From an uncultured Collinsella sp. (GTDB lineage: Bacteria; Actinomycetota; Coriobacteriia; Coriobacteriales; Coriobacteriaceae): 64,000 nucleotides of DNA. This document shows, one piece after another, positions 17,371-29,260 of the stretch; position 1 is the first letter of the stretch, and each line of letters begins with the position of its first letter. The stretch spans positions 1-64,000 of the forward strand of contig UQKM01000009.1 in assembly GCA_900541685.1 (NCBI GenBank), read 5' to 3'. The notes beneath the pieces are model-generated. The model worked only from the letters and a program-made list of their open reading frames with translations. It made no database searches and had not been told where the DNA came from. The position numbers and the translations under genes were made by a program.

Positions 17371-18153
17371 TTAACGGGCGCAGGGCGTGCCGGCGCCCAG
17401 ATGATTGATAAGACTTGCCTGGTAGGCGGCACCAAAGCCGTTGTCGATGTTGACGACCGAAACGCCGCTGGCGCAGGAGTTGAGCATGGCGAGCAGCGCG
17501 GCTACGCCACCAAAGCTCGCGCCGTAACCCACGCTGGTGGGAACGGCTATGACCGGACAGCTTACCAGGCCGCCGACAACGCTCGCCAGTGCGCCCTCCA
17601 TGCCGGCGATGGCGATGACCACCTGCGCCTGAGCAAGCTCCTCGGCATGCGCGAGTAGGCGGTGCAGGCCGGCGACACCTACGTCGTAGAGGCGGTCGAC
17701 CTCGTTGCCATAGAACTCGGCCGTCAACGCGGCTTCTTCGGCGACGGGCAGGTCGCTCGTGCCGGCGCAGGCGACGACGATGCGTCCGTTGCCGGTGGGG
17801 GAGGGCTTGCCGCCCACGAGGGCGAGCTGGGCGTCCGGGACATATCCCAGGTCGATGCCGTTGCCGAGAAGCTCAGCGGTGCGCGCGGCTTTTTCGGCAT
17901 CCAAGCGCGTGACCAGGATGCGCTCCTGGCCGGCATCGCGCAGTGCTTCGATAATGGCGGCAATCTGATCGGCGGTTTTACCGGCCCCGTAGACAACCTC
18001 GCCGGCTCCCTGGCGCACCCCGCGCGAAAGATCGAGCTGCGCAAAGCCCAAATCGGCGGTCGGAGCCGTCTGGATGCGCGTGAGGGCGTCGGCAGGGGTG
18101 ACTGCTCCGCTGGCAACATCGCTCAGCAATTGCTCAAGATCTCGCTTATCCAT
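17371..18153 (-). CDS. larB: Nickel-pincer cofactor biosynthesis protein LarB
   Basis: LarB carboxylates and hydrolyses nicotinic acid adenine dinucleotide in the first step of pincer cofactor synthesis. The 260-residue protein has the usual N-terminal region, then a PurE-like (AIR carboxylase) C-terminal domain with VVACAGTSDLPVAEEA, GMEGALASVVGGLV, VPTSVGYGASFGG and the closing NIDNGFGAA. The ATG at 18153 has AAGGGAA upstream. It is the first gene of larB-larC-tetR. LarE, the sulfur transferase needed between LarB and LarC, is not found in the window and must lie elsewhere if the pathway is complete. Confidence 0.9.
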   Translation of the reverse strand: MDKRDLEQLLSDVASGAVTPADALTRIQTAPTADLGFAQLDLSRGVRQGAGEVVYGAGKTADQIAAIIEALRDAGQERILVTRLDAEKAARTAELLGNGIDLGYVPDAQLALVGGKPSPTGNGRIVVACAGTSDLPVAEEAALTAEFYGNEVDRLYDVGVAGLHRLLAHAEELAQAQVVIAIAGMEGALASVVGGLVSCPVIAVPTSVGYGASFGGVAALLAMLNSCASGVSVVNIDNGFGAAYQASLINHLGAGTPCAR

Positions 18154-18197
18154 ATATGTTCCCTTCGACGGCGCAAAGTCTAGCACTCAAAGGGTAT

Positions 18198-18231
18198 GTT
18201 TCCGAACACTAAGACAAAATTGTTCGGAAAC
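18198..18231. promoter_or_regulatory. Palindromic operator upstream of larB
   Basis: Perfect 11-base arms GTTTCCGAACA (18198-18208) and TGTTCGGAAAC (18221-18231) are separated by 12 bases. The site lies 45-78 bases before the larB start. It is the natural candidate site for the TetR regulator at the end of the operon. Confidence 0.65.
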
Positions 18232-18267
18232 TATAGGACAGACTGATTCACTTGTTAGATGGATTGA

Positions 18268-18903
18268 CTAGTCGCGCAGGATGATGTCCATGGCGAGCAT
18301 CAGGTTGCGTTCGTCGATGGCAAACGGGGCCGCCTCGCGCGTCTTGGGCTTGGCGCAAAACGCGATGCCCGTGCCCGCGGCCTGAATCATGGGGATGTCG
18401 TTGGCGCCGTCGCCGATCGCGACCGTGTGGGCCATATCGACGCCGCACTCAACTGCCCAATCTAGCAGCTGGATGAGCTTGGACTCCTTGGTCACGATGT
18501 CGGCCGCCAGCTTGCCGGTGAGCTTGCCGTCCACGACTTCCAGGCGGTTGGCCAGGCAAAAATCGATGCCCGCGGCGGCCACGATCTTGTCGGCGACCTC
18601 GTGAAAGCCGCCGCTTACCACGCCGACCTTCCAGCCCTTGCTGTGCGCTGAGCGCACAAGCTCCAACGCGCCGGGGGTAAATGTCACGCGCTCAAAGGTG
18701 CGCTCGAACACGCTCTCGTCCAGGCCGGCGAGCAGCCCCACGCGCTCCTCGAGCGCCTGCTTAAAGTCAAGCTCGCCGCGCATGGCGCGTTCGGTGATCT
18801 GTGCCACCTGCTCGCCCACGCCGGCCTCTTCGCCCAACAGGTCGATGACCTCCTGGTTGATGAGCGTGGAGTCGATATCCATAACGATGAGGCGTGCAGT
18901 CAT
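18268..18903 (-). CDS. serB: Phosphoserine phosphatase
   Basis: A 211-residue HAD-superfamily enzyme that removes phosphate from O-phosphoserine in the last step of serine synthesis. Motif I is DIDSTLINQE, where the usual DxDST includes the nucleophile Asp. Motif II is in VVSGGFHEVADKI, and motif III is AIGDGANDIPMIQAAGTGIAF. It has no N-terminal ACT domain and is the short bacterial form. The ATG at 18903 with GGAAAGG upstream is preferred to the in-frame ATG 15 codons earlier. Confidence 0.92.
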   Translation of the reverse strand: MTARLIVMDIDSTLINQEVIDLLGEEAGVGEQVAQITERAMRGELDFKQALEERVGLLAGLDESVFERTFERVTFTPGALELVRSAHSKGWKVGVVSGGFHEVADKIVAAAGIDFCLANRLEVVDGKLTGKLAADIVTKESKLIQLLDWAVECGVDMAHTVAIGDGANDIPMIQAAGTGIAFCAKPKTREAAPFAIDERNLMLAMDIILRD

Positions 18904-19159
18904 GGCGGGCCTTTCCGAGTGCTGTTTTATTGGGGCATATTGTCGCACGTGACGAGTGCGGGCGGGTGCCGCGGCGTGTCAATTGTTTCGTCTCCGTCAA
19001 GTCTTTGGGCAAGAGCTACTTTTTCGCGGCACATCGACACAGGTGCGATAAGATAGAACGCCATGTCTGGCTGCGCGGTTTACGCAGGCCAGGCAAATCT
19101 GTACGACGCCGCCCGGAACGACACGGGGCGGCACAGATCCATAAAGGAGGATCACTGGT

Positions 19160-20947
19160 ATGAGCCAGACCCGTCCCATCGACGAGCATTCCATGCACAC
19201 CCGTACCTGCGGCGAGCTTCGCCGCGAGAACGTGGGCGAAGAGGTCACCCTCACCGGTTGGGTGAGCCGTCGCCGCGACCACGGCGGCCTTATCTTCTGC
19301 GACCTTCGCGACCGCGAGGGCATCACGCAGCTCACCTTCGACCCCGAGCACTCCGACGGCGACGCCTTTAAGATCGCCGAGACCATGCGTCCCGAGTGGC
19401 CCATCAAGATTCACGGCGTCGTGCGCGCCCGTGGCGAGGAGACCACCAACACCAAGCTCGCGACCGGCGAGATCGAGGTCCTGACCGACCACGCCGAGGT
19501 GCTCAACACATCCGTCACCCCGCCGTTCCAGATTGAGGACGGCATCGAGACCAGCGAGGACACCCGTCTGCGCTATCGCTATCTGGACCTCCGTCGTCCC
19601 GAGATGATGGCCAACCTCAAGCTGCGCTCCGACTTTACCTTTGCCATTCGCGAGGCGCTGCACAACCGTGAGTTCATGGAGGTCGAGACGCCCTCCCTGT
19701 TCAAGTCCACGCCCGAGGGCGCCCGCGACTTCATCGTTCCCAGCCGCATCCAGCCGGGCAACTTCTACGCCCTGCCGCAGTCCCCTCAGCTCCTGAAGCA
19801 GCTGCTTATGGTCGGTGGCGTCGAGCGCTACTACCAGGTTGCCAAGTGCTTCCGCGACGAGGACTTGCGTGCCGACCGTCAGCCCGAGTTCACCCAGGTC
19901 GATATCGAGATGTCCTTCGTGGACCAGAACGACGTTATGAGCGCGCTCGAGGAGGTCCTGGCCGACGCCTTCGGCCGCATGGGTGTCGAGATGCCCACGC
20001 CGCTGCGCCGCATGGACTATTGGGAAGCCATGGACACCTATGGCTCTGACAAGCCCGATACCCGCTATGGCATGCACCTGGTCGACCTGACCGACATCTT
20101 TGCCAACTCCAAGTTCAAGGTCTTTGCGACTGCCGCAAACGAGGAGGGCTCCGTCGTCAAGGCCATCAACGCCAAGGGCGCCGGTGCCTGGGCTCGCGCC
20201 AAGATCGATAAGCTCGCCGGTGTGGCCTCCACGTTTGGCGCCAAGGGCCTGGCCTGGATCGCATTCCGCGAGGACGGCTCCATCAACAGCCCCATCGTCA
20301 AGTTCTTCTCGGACGAGGAGATGGCGGCTCTGCGCGAGCGCATGGGCGTCGAGCCCGGCGACCTTGTGATGTTCGCCGCCGGTCCGCGCCTGCTCTCCGA
20401 CGAGATCCTGGGCGGCATGCGTTCCCACATGGCCAATGCTCTCGAGATCAAGCGCGAGGGCCACGACTTCCTGTGGGTCGTCAACTTCCCGCTGTTCCAC
20501 TGGGACGAGGATCGCAAGGCTTACGCTGCCGAGCACCAGCCCTTCACCCTGCCGACCGAGACCGACATCGCCAAGATCGAGGCCGACCCGCTGGCAGCCG
20601 GTTCGTGCACCTACGACTTTGTCATGGACGGCTTTGAGGCCGGCGGCGGCGGTATGCGTATCCACAACGCCGAGATTCAGATGTCCATGCTCAAGCTCCT
20701 GGGCTTTACCGAGGAGCGCGCCGAGTCGCAGTTTGGCTTCCTCATGGAGGCGCTCAAGTTTGGTGCACCCCCGATGGGCGGTTTCGCTCTGGGTCTGGAT
20801 CGCGTGTGCATGCTGCTCACCGGTTCCGACTCCATCCGCGACGTCATGGCGTTCCCCAAGACGGCCAGCGGCTCCGACCTTATGTCGGGCGCTCCGAGTG
20901 CCGTTTCCGGCGCCCAGCTCAAGGATGTCAGCCTGCGCCTGATGTAA
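19160..20947 (+). CDS. aspS: Aspartyl-tRNA synthetase, probably non-discriminating
   Basis: A 595-residue class IIb synthetase with an N-terminal OB-fold anticodon domain (LTGWVSRRRDHGG), the class II core (motif 2 CFRDEDLRADRQPEFTQVD), the bacterial GAD insertion (about 300-420) and motif 3 ALGLDRVCMLLTG. The OB fold carries His in RDHGG and Gly in RARGEE; from memory, His and Gly at these two places mark AspRS enzymes that also charge tRNA-Asn, to be corrected by GatCAB. AAAGGAGGA precedes the ATG. A GCCGCCC/GGGCGGC hairpin in the leader (19108-19132) may be structural. Confidence 0.93.
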   Translation: MSQTRPIDEHSMHTRTCGELRRENVGEEVTLTGWVSRRRDHGGLIFCDLRDREGITQLTFDPEHSDGDAFKIAETMRPEWPIKIHGVVRARGEETTNTKLATGEIEVLTDHAEVLNTSVTPPFQIEDGIETSEDTRLRYRYLDLRRPEMMANLKLRSDFTFAIREALHNREFMEVETPSLFKSTPEGARDFIVPSRIQPGNFYALPQSPQLLKQLLMVGGVERYYQVAKCFRDEDLRADRQPEFTQVDIEMSFVDQNDVMSALEEVLADAFGRMGVEMPTPLRRMDYWEAMDTYGSDKPDTRYGMHLVDLTDIFANSKFKVFATAANEEGSVVKAINAKGAGAWARAKIDKLAGVASTFGAKGLAWIAFREDGSINSPIVKFFSDEEMAALRERMGVEPGDLVMFAAGPRLLSDEILGGMRSHMANALEIKREGHDFLWVVNFPLFHWDEDRKAYAAEHQPFTLPTETDIAKIEADPLAAGSCTYDFVMDGFEAGGGGMRIHNAEIQMSMLKLLGFTEERAESQFGFLMEALKFGAPPMGGFALGLDRVCMLLTGSDSIRDVMAFPKTASGSDLMSGAPSAVSGAQLKDVSLRLM

Positions 20948-20970
20948 GCGAGCGGCTACATATTGCCCGC

Positions 20971-21005
20971 AACGAGGGAAGGACGCGTGCCTTCCCTCGT
21001 TTTTT
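20971..21005 (+). terminator. Intrinsic terminator after aspS
   Basis: AACGAGGGAAGG pairs with CCTTCCCTCGTT and runs into a T tract. Confidence 0.85.
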
Positions 21006-21045
21006 ATGCGCCGAGATTGTGAGGGCATGGGATGACCGGGCGTCG

Positions 21046-21246
21046 CGGAAAGTGCGTCCCGGAATCTGCGTCCAGAACGGGTCGCGCTTTCCCAAAGGGG
21101 GTCCTCTGGGAAAGCGCGACCCAGAATTCGGCAAAATAATGGGACACAGTTTCCGGTTGAGCTGTCTAACGGAAACTGTGCCCCAGAATGAGCGCTCAAA
21201 ACGGGCCGGGCTTTCCACAGCAACTGTCTGGCGGAAAGCCCGGCCC
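21046..21246. repeat. Tandem array of palindromes with exact 62-bp period
   Basis: Three hairpins start at 21079, 21141 and 21203. Each has arms of 14-16 bases with TTTCC in the left arm and GGAAA in the right arm, and the first two full units are followed by CCAGAAT. The outer part of each stem differs between units (GGTCGCGC, GGGACACAG, GGGCCGGGC) yet pairs within its own unit. A fourth right arm (CGGAAAGTGCGTCCC, 21046-21060) lies exactly 62 bp before that of unit 1 but its left partner is lost. The array lies between the aspS terminator and the 3' end of lacI. Confidence 0.7.
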
Positions 21247-21252
21247 AGTTTC

Positions 21253-22269
21253 CTACAGCGAGTCTCTCTGAACGAGCTGCATGTGCATGACGGTGGTGGT
21301 GGGCTCGGCACCCTTGATCATGTCGAGCGCAATGTTGGCGGCCATGTGGCCTTCTTCGCGCAGGGGCTGGCGGACGGTCGTGAGTGCGGGGACGCAGCGC
21401 GTCGCAATCTCGTGATCGTCGAAGCCGACGACAGAAACTTCCGCCGGAACAGATAGGCCTGCCTCGTTGAGTGCGGTGATGACGCCAGCCGCGATACGGT
21501 CCGATCCGCAGAGCACGCCATCGAAAGCAATCTTGCGCGCGAGGATCTGGCGCATGGCCTGATAGCCGTCTCCGCTGTTCCAGCCGGTATAGATAACGTT
21601 TGCGTCTGGGAGGTCTTCGCCCAAGACGGCGCGGTAGCCGCGCAGGCGGTCGACAACAGCGGGGTTGTCTTGCGGTCCCAACACGGCGACGATATCTTTG
21701 CGCCCGCGCTCCTTCATGGCGTGTGCCGCAAAGCGTCCGCCCTCTTCGTCGTCAGAGTAGACCGTCGAGAACACATCGCGATAGGGGTGGCCCTCGAGCT
21801 GGCCGCACAACACGGTGGGTACGCCCAGCTCGCGCAGCACCTCGAGCAGCTCGCTGCCCTTGTAGGGGGAGACGTCGATCACGGCGTCGAACGAGCGGCG
21901 CTCAAAGTGCTCGCGTGCGCGGTTGCGCTCATGCGTAGAAGACGCCTGCAAGATAACGGGCAGATAGGACGACTCCGACAGTTCCTCGGTAATACCGCTC
22001 AAAAACTCGCTATAGGTGGGGTCGCTGAAGAGTTCACTCAGGGGCTCGGTCACGAGCACGGCGATGATTTCCGTGCGCCCGACAGCGAGCGCTCGGCCAC
22101 GGGCATTGGGGACAAAATTGACTTTCTTGGCCGCCGCACGGACGCGCTTTTTGGTTTCCTCGCTAATGCGGGGCGAATCGTTGAGGGCGCGCGATGCCGT
22201 GGAGCGCGACACGCCGGCAGCTGCGGCAACCTCGGCAAGCGTAGGTGCGGTGCGAACTGGTTGGGTCAT
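21253..22269 (-). CDS. LacI family repressor of the beta-galactosidase genes
   Basis: A 338-residue LacI/GalR repressor. The N-terminal helix-turn-helix reads TLAEVAAAAGVSRSTASRALNDSPRISEETKKRV, and the hinge and type I periplasmic-binding-protein-like effector domain follow (GYRAVLGEDLPDANVIYTG; SVVGFDDHEIATRCVPALTTVRQP). It is transcribed away from ebgA, and three operator copies in the shared space fit control of that gene. The effector is presumably a galactoside, which is inference from position. Confidence 0.9.
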   Translation of the reverse strand: MTQPVRTAPTLAEVAAAAGVSRSTASRALNDSPRISEETKKRVRAAAKKVNFVPNARGRALAVGRTEIIAVLVTEPLSELFSDPTYSEFLSGITEELSESSYLPVILQASSTHERNRAREHFERRSFDAVIDVSPYKGSELLEVLRELGVPTVLCGQLEGHPYRDVFSTVYSDDEEGGRFAAHAMKERGRKDIVAVLGPQDNPAVVDRLRGYRAVLGEDLPDANVIYTGWNSGDGYQAMRQILARKIAFDGVLCGSDRIAAGVITALNEAGLSVPAEVSVVGFDDHEIATRCVPALTTVRQPLREEGHMAANIALDMIKGAEPTTTVMHMQLVQRDSL

Positions 22270-22512
22270 GGCGTCTCCTGGAGAATGCGGTCGATGTTGT
22301 CGCTGATACGGGCTGGTGCGGATACAGCTTACTATAGTGCGCCTGAACAGCGTTCATGATATCCGGTGACCGGTGTCGTTTTGCAACCAAGCCGCAATCG
22401 AATACGTCTCGTATGGGCGAGATATCAGCGGGCGTGGCGGTTGCCTACGAGCTTAAGAACGATGTCTTGCGCTGAGTTTCGATACTCAGGGTGACATAAG
22501 TGTCGCGGTTGT

Positions 22513-22526
22513 ACAACCGGTTGCAC
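22513..22526. promoter_or_regulatory. LacI-family operator O1
   Basis: ACAACCGGTTGCAC, built on the palindrome CAACCGGTTG with a central CG as is usual for LacI-family sites. It is the first of three identical 14-mers before ebgA. Confidence 0.75.
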
Positions 22527-22557
22527 CGTTAACCCGACCAAATCGACCGTTCAGCGG

Positions 22558-22571
22558 ACAACCGGTTGCAC
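22558..22571. promoter_or_regulatory. LacI-family operator O2, overlapping the -35
   Basis: An identical ACAACCGGTTGCAC, 45 bp from O1. Its last six bases TTGCAC can serve as a -35 with TAAGAT (22590-22595) as -10 at 18 bp spacing. Confidence 0.75.
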
Positions 22572-22599
22572 AGTTTTTTGCATCGCCCGTAAGATAAGG

Positions 22600-22613
22600 A
22601 CAACCGGTTGCAC
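22600..22613. promoter_or_regulatory. LacI-family operator O3, at the transcription start
   Basis: An identical ACAACCGGTTGCAC, 42 bp from O2. It falls just downstream of the proposed -10, where bound repressor would block initiation. The near-integral helical spacing of all three sites fits cooperative looping. Confidence 0.75.
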
Positions 22614-22630
22614 AAGAATCACTACGATGA

Positions 22631-25654
<3,024 letters not shown>

Positions 25655-25657
25655 GCC

Positions 25658-26113
25658 ATGCATGTCTTTAACTCGCGCGCCGATTTCGACGCTCAGATGA
25701 AGTCCGTCAAGAAGTGGATGCGCACCGGCCAGGCGCTCGATGGTGTTGCCGACCTACAGCACGACGTGGCTTACTCCATCGGCGACTCGTTGGTTTACTG
25801 GTGGGTCTATGCCCGCGAGGCCGCAACCGCCGACCTGGTCGGTCACCGTCGCTACCATGCCGTGCTCGCTCCGCTCGACGGCGACCTGACCGTCGAGGTT
25901 GCCCCCAAGGCAGGCCTCACCTGCACCCGCGCTTACAGCGATATCGATGATCGCGAGCGCTTTGAGGGGGCGGGGGAGACCGTGACGATTCCCGCCGGCG
26001 GCGTTGCCGTCGTCGAAATTGACGAGGCCTACCGTGTCGTGGCCGATGCCGCGGATCCCCGCGTCGTGGTACTGCACGTGACGGTTGAAGGTTATTCCTT
26101 CCCCAACAAGTAG
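25658..26113 (+). CDS. ebgC: EbgC-like beta-galactosidase small subunit (YhcH/YjgK/YiaL fold)
   Basis: A 151-residue cupin-like protein of the DUF386 family, which includes EbgC, the subunit needed for full activity of the Ebg beta-galactosidase. The conserved region HRRYHAVLAPLDGDLTVEV resembles the family's HR.Y.DI core. AAGGAGGC lies at the end of ebgA and the ATG follows three bases after the ebgA stop, so the two are translationally linked. Confidence 0.82.
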   Translation: MHVFNSRADFDAQMKSVKKWMRTGQALDGVADLQHDVAYSIGDSLVYWWVYAREAATADLVGHRRYHAVLAPLDGDLTVEVAPKAGLTCTRAYSDIDDRERFEGAGETVTIPAGGVAVVEIDEAYRVVADAADPRVVVLHVTVEGYSFPNK

Positions 26114-26199
26114 TATTCGTCCGTTTGGACGTTTGCTTCGCGCCGTTAAGGGGGATGGCTTTGTTGACTCCCTTTTCCCCATTCCCCTTAGCAGGTGCG

Positions 26200-26234
26200 C
26201 CGTCCGTGTTTGCACTTGCAGGTCGGACGGTTTT
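26200..26234 (+). terminator. Probable terminator after ebgC
   Basis: CCGTCCG pairs with CGGACGG over a 17-base loop and is followed by TTTTAG. A weaker AAGGGGGATGG/CCATTCCCCTT hairpin precedes it. Confidence 0.5.
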
Positions 26235-26254
26235 AGATGACATTTAATAGATGA

Positions 26255-27730
<1,476 letters not shown>

Positions 27731-27777
27731 CGGCTAGGATTAATCTACGGCTGTGGAATAAATCGATTCCCTTTCCT

Positions 27778-27807
27778 AAGGAGGGGCCTTACGAGGCCCC
27801 TCCTTTT
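27778..27807 (+). terminator. Intrinsic terminator after the APC permease
   Basis: AAGGAGGGGCCT pairs perfectly with AGGCCCCTCCTT and a T run follows. Confidence 0.9.
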
Positions 27808-27837
27808 GTGCTTTGGGGCATGGTTTTGGACCCCGTG

Positions 27838-28051
27838 GTCAAAAAATGCCAAATATGAGTACTGTTGCAAAAGAGGTGTCATATTTTTCGGCCTGCTCTG
27901 AGCGAAAATGGGCTCAAAATCAATTTATCTAACCCCCTTTAAAGGGCGTTTGACGGCTTTCAACCTCTTCGAATCGCTCAAATTAGGCAATTTGCTCTCG
28001 ATTTTGCTGCTACTAAATTGGTGACAGTACTCATATTTGCCACTTTTTGCC
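27838..28051. mobile_element. MITE-like element with 28-bp terminal inverted repeats
   Basis: The left end 27838-27865 and the reverse complement of 28024-28051 match at 25 of 28 positions, with AAATATGAGTACTGT perfectly conserved. The 158-bp interior is AT-rich compared with neighbouring genes and holds no open frame of note. No clear target duplication is seen. It could be a non-autonomous transposable element, or less likely an invertible DNA segment; no transposase or recombinase gene is in the window. Confidence 0.55.
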
Positions 28052-28151
28052 GACGAGGTGTTCAGAGGAGCTCTCGACAAGCATCTAACGCTACAATAGC
28101 TACCACGTGGCTGGGTTTGCCGGCCGAATGTGCGATGTCGTGGGAGGGGAC

Positions 28152-28400
28152 ATGGTCGAGTTTACAAAGACGATTAAAGATCCGTTGGGATTACATGCCC
28201 GCCCGGTTGCGCTGCTCTATGACATCATTGCCAAGCATCGTAGCGACGTGTCAGTCAGTATCGGCGATCGCCACACGGATGGCCGCGACGTTATAGGGCT
28301 CATGGCACTCTGCGGCGAATGTGGCGAAGACGTCGTGTTCCGCGTTTCGGGCGTGGATGAGGCCTCCTGCGTCACGTCGATCAGAAACCTCTCGCTTTAA
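28152..28400 (+). CDS. HPr family phosphocarrier protein with Asp at position 46
   Basis: An 82-residue HPr-like protein. His15 in LGLHARPVA, the site phosphorylated by enzyme I in the PTS, is present, as is the Arg17-Pro18 that follows. In HPr the regulatory serine at 46 sits in a KSIMGV block; here the aligned sequence is GRDVIGLM, with Asp exactly at residue 46. Asp there is the classic mimic of phosphoserine. The ATG at 28152 is chosen for GGGAGGGGA upstream. The gene stands alone between the MITE-like element and a terminator. Confidence 0.8.
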   Translation: MVEFTKTIKDPLGLHARPVALLYDIIAKHRSDVSVSIGDRHTDGRDVIGLMALCGECGEDVVFRVSGVDEASCVTSIRNLSL

Positions 28401-28408
28401 CCTCAACA

Positions 28409-28440
28409 ATGTGACAAAGGGGCAGTCCCCTCTGTTGCAT
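28409..28440. repeat. Short palindrome of the AAAGGGG-CAG type
   Basis: The sequence ACAAAGGGGCAGTCCCCTCTGT can fold into a hairpin. It resembles the intergenic palindrome family at 40235, 54568, 56152 and 57116, though it is more diverged. Confidence 0.4.
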
Positions 28441-28454
28441 AAATTGGTATCAAT

Positions 28455-28491
28455 AGGCACTGCAAAGAGACGGTCTTTGCGGTGCCTTTGT
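28455..28491 (+). terminator. Intrinsic terminator before feoA
   Basis: AGGCACTGCAAAGA pairs with TCTTTGCGGTGCCT and is followed by TTGTTT. Confidence 0.8.
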
Positions 28492-28536
28492 TTCGTATAG
28501 GAAACTTTTCCGAAATCTGAATGGGGACCCTTTCCA

Positions 28537-28590
28537 AAAAGTTAACCACATGCTAGTTTACTAAAGCGAACATAGACGTGGTTAACTTTT
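28537..28590. promoter_or_regulatory. Inverted repeat operator of the feo operon
   Basis: Perfect 13-base arms AAAAGTTAACCAC (28537-28549) and GTGGTTAACTTTT (28578-28590) lie in the feo promoter region. The same GGTTAAC core occurs at 31768-31776 before the FeoB-associated gene, which argues for a shared iron- or metal-responsive regulator such as a DtxR-family protein. The regulator's identity is inferred. Confidence 0.55.
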
Positions 28591-28632
28591 ATCGCGTCGA
28601 TGTTGAGGACGAACTGACGTTAGGAGCCACTC

Positions 28633-28875
28633 ATGTCTTGCGGACCGCAGATGCCGGCAATGCCGCTTTCGATGGTAAGAGCGGGCGAAACCGTGCGCGT
28701 GTCTCGTGTAAAGGGCAATGAGGATATGAAGCACCACCTCAAGGACCTCGGCTTTGTCGAGGGCAGTGAGATCCACGTGGTGAGCTCGAGTGGCGCCAAT
28801 ATCATCGTCACCGTGCTGGGCGCACGCTTTGGCATCGATTCCAAGGTTGCCATGCACATCATGACCGTCGGTTAG
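28633..28875 (+). CDS. feoA: FeoA family protein, first copy
   Basis: An 80-residue SH3-like FeoA domain protein, an accessory of FeoB ferrous iron uptake at the cytoplasmic face. The core reads MVRAGETVRVSRVKGNEDMKHHLKDLGFVEGSEIHVV. A short N-terminal stretch with one Cys (MSCGPQMPAMPLS) precedes it. TTAGGAGCC lies before the ATG. It is the first gene of feoA-feoA-feoB, with a 40-base gap to the next. Confidence 0.9.
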   Translation: MSCGPQMPAMPLSMVRAGETVRVSRVKGNEDMKHHLKDLGFVEGSEIHVVSSSGANIIVTVLGARFGIDSKVAMHIMTVG

Positions 28876-28915
28876 TCGACGGTATTTCTGTACGCACTGA
28901 AAGGGGGACAAGTAA

Positions 28916-29137
28916 ATGAAGACGTTGGGTGACGTTAAGGTGGGCGAGAGCTCCACCATCGTCAAGCTTCACGGTGAGGGTGCGCTTCGCCGCCACCTTA
29001 TGGACCTGGGCCTCATCAAGGGCACTTCGTTCAAGGTCGTTAAGGTTGCACCGCTCGGAGATCCGGTCGAGATCAACGTGCGCGGCTACGAGCTTTCCAT
29101 CCGCAAGGAGGAGGCCGCTGTCGTCGAGGTCCAGTAA
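28916..29137 (+). CDS. feoA: FeoA family protein, second copy
   Basis: A 73-residue FeoA domain protein with the typical LHGEGALRRHLMDLGLIKGTSFKVV and the C-terminal Val-rich strand. It is diverged from the first copy, so the two probably play distinct roles with FeoB. AAAGGGGGACAAG precedes its ATG. The space before feoB holds two small hairpins (AAGTTAG/CTAACTT within CTGCA/TGCAG, and GCCTGCGC/GCGCAGGC) that may tune feoB expression. Confidence 0.9.
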   Translation: MKTLGDVKVGESSTIVKLHGEGALRRHLMDLGLIKGTSFKVVKVAPLGDPVEINVRGYELSIRKEEAAVVEVQ

Positions 29138-29260
29138 GGGCTCGCGGCGTATATTTCTGCAGGTAAAGTTAGGTATTTCTAACTTAATGCAGCAACTTTA
29201 AAGCACATTATCCAGCCTGCGCGGAGAAAGCAGCGCAGGCACACAAGGAAGAAGGATTGA

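Noticed and set aside
21046..21246. A CRISPR array, because of the regular 62-bp spacing.
   Set aside because: The regular units are themselves palindromes with changing arms, there is no constant direct repeat with unique spacers, and no cas gene is present.
29138..29260. A possible small gene or riboswitch between feoA and feoB.
   Set aside because: Only two short hairpins are seen; there is no open frame and no known metal-riboswitch motif.
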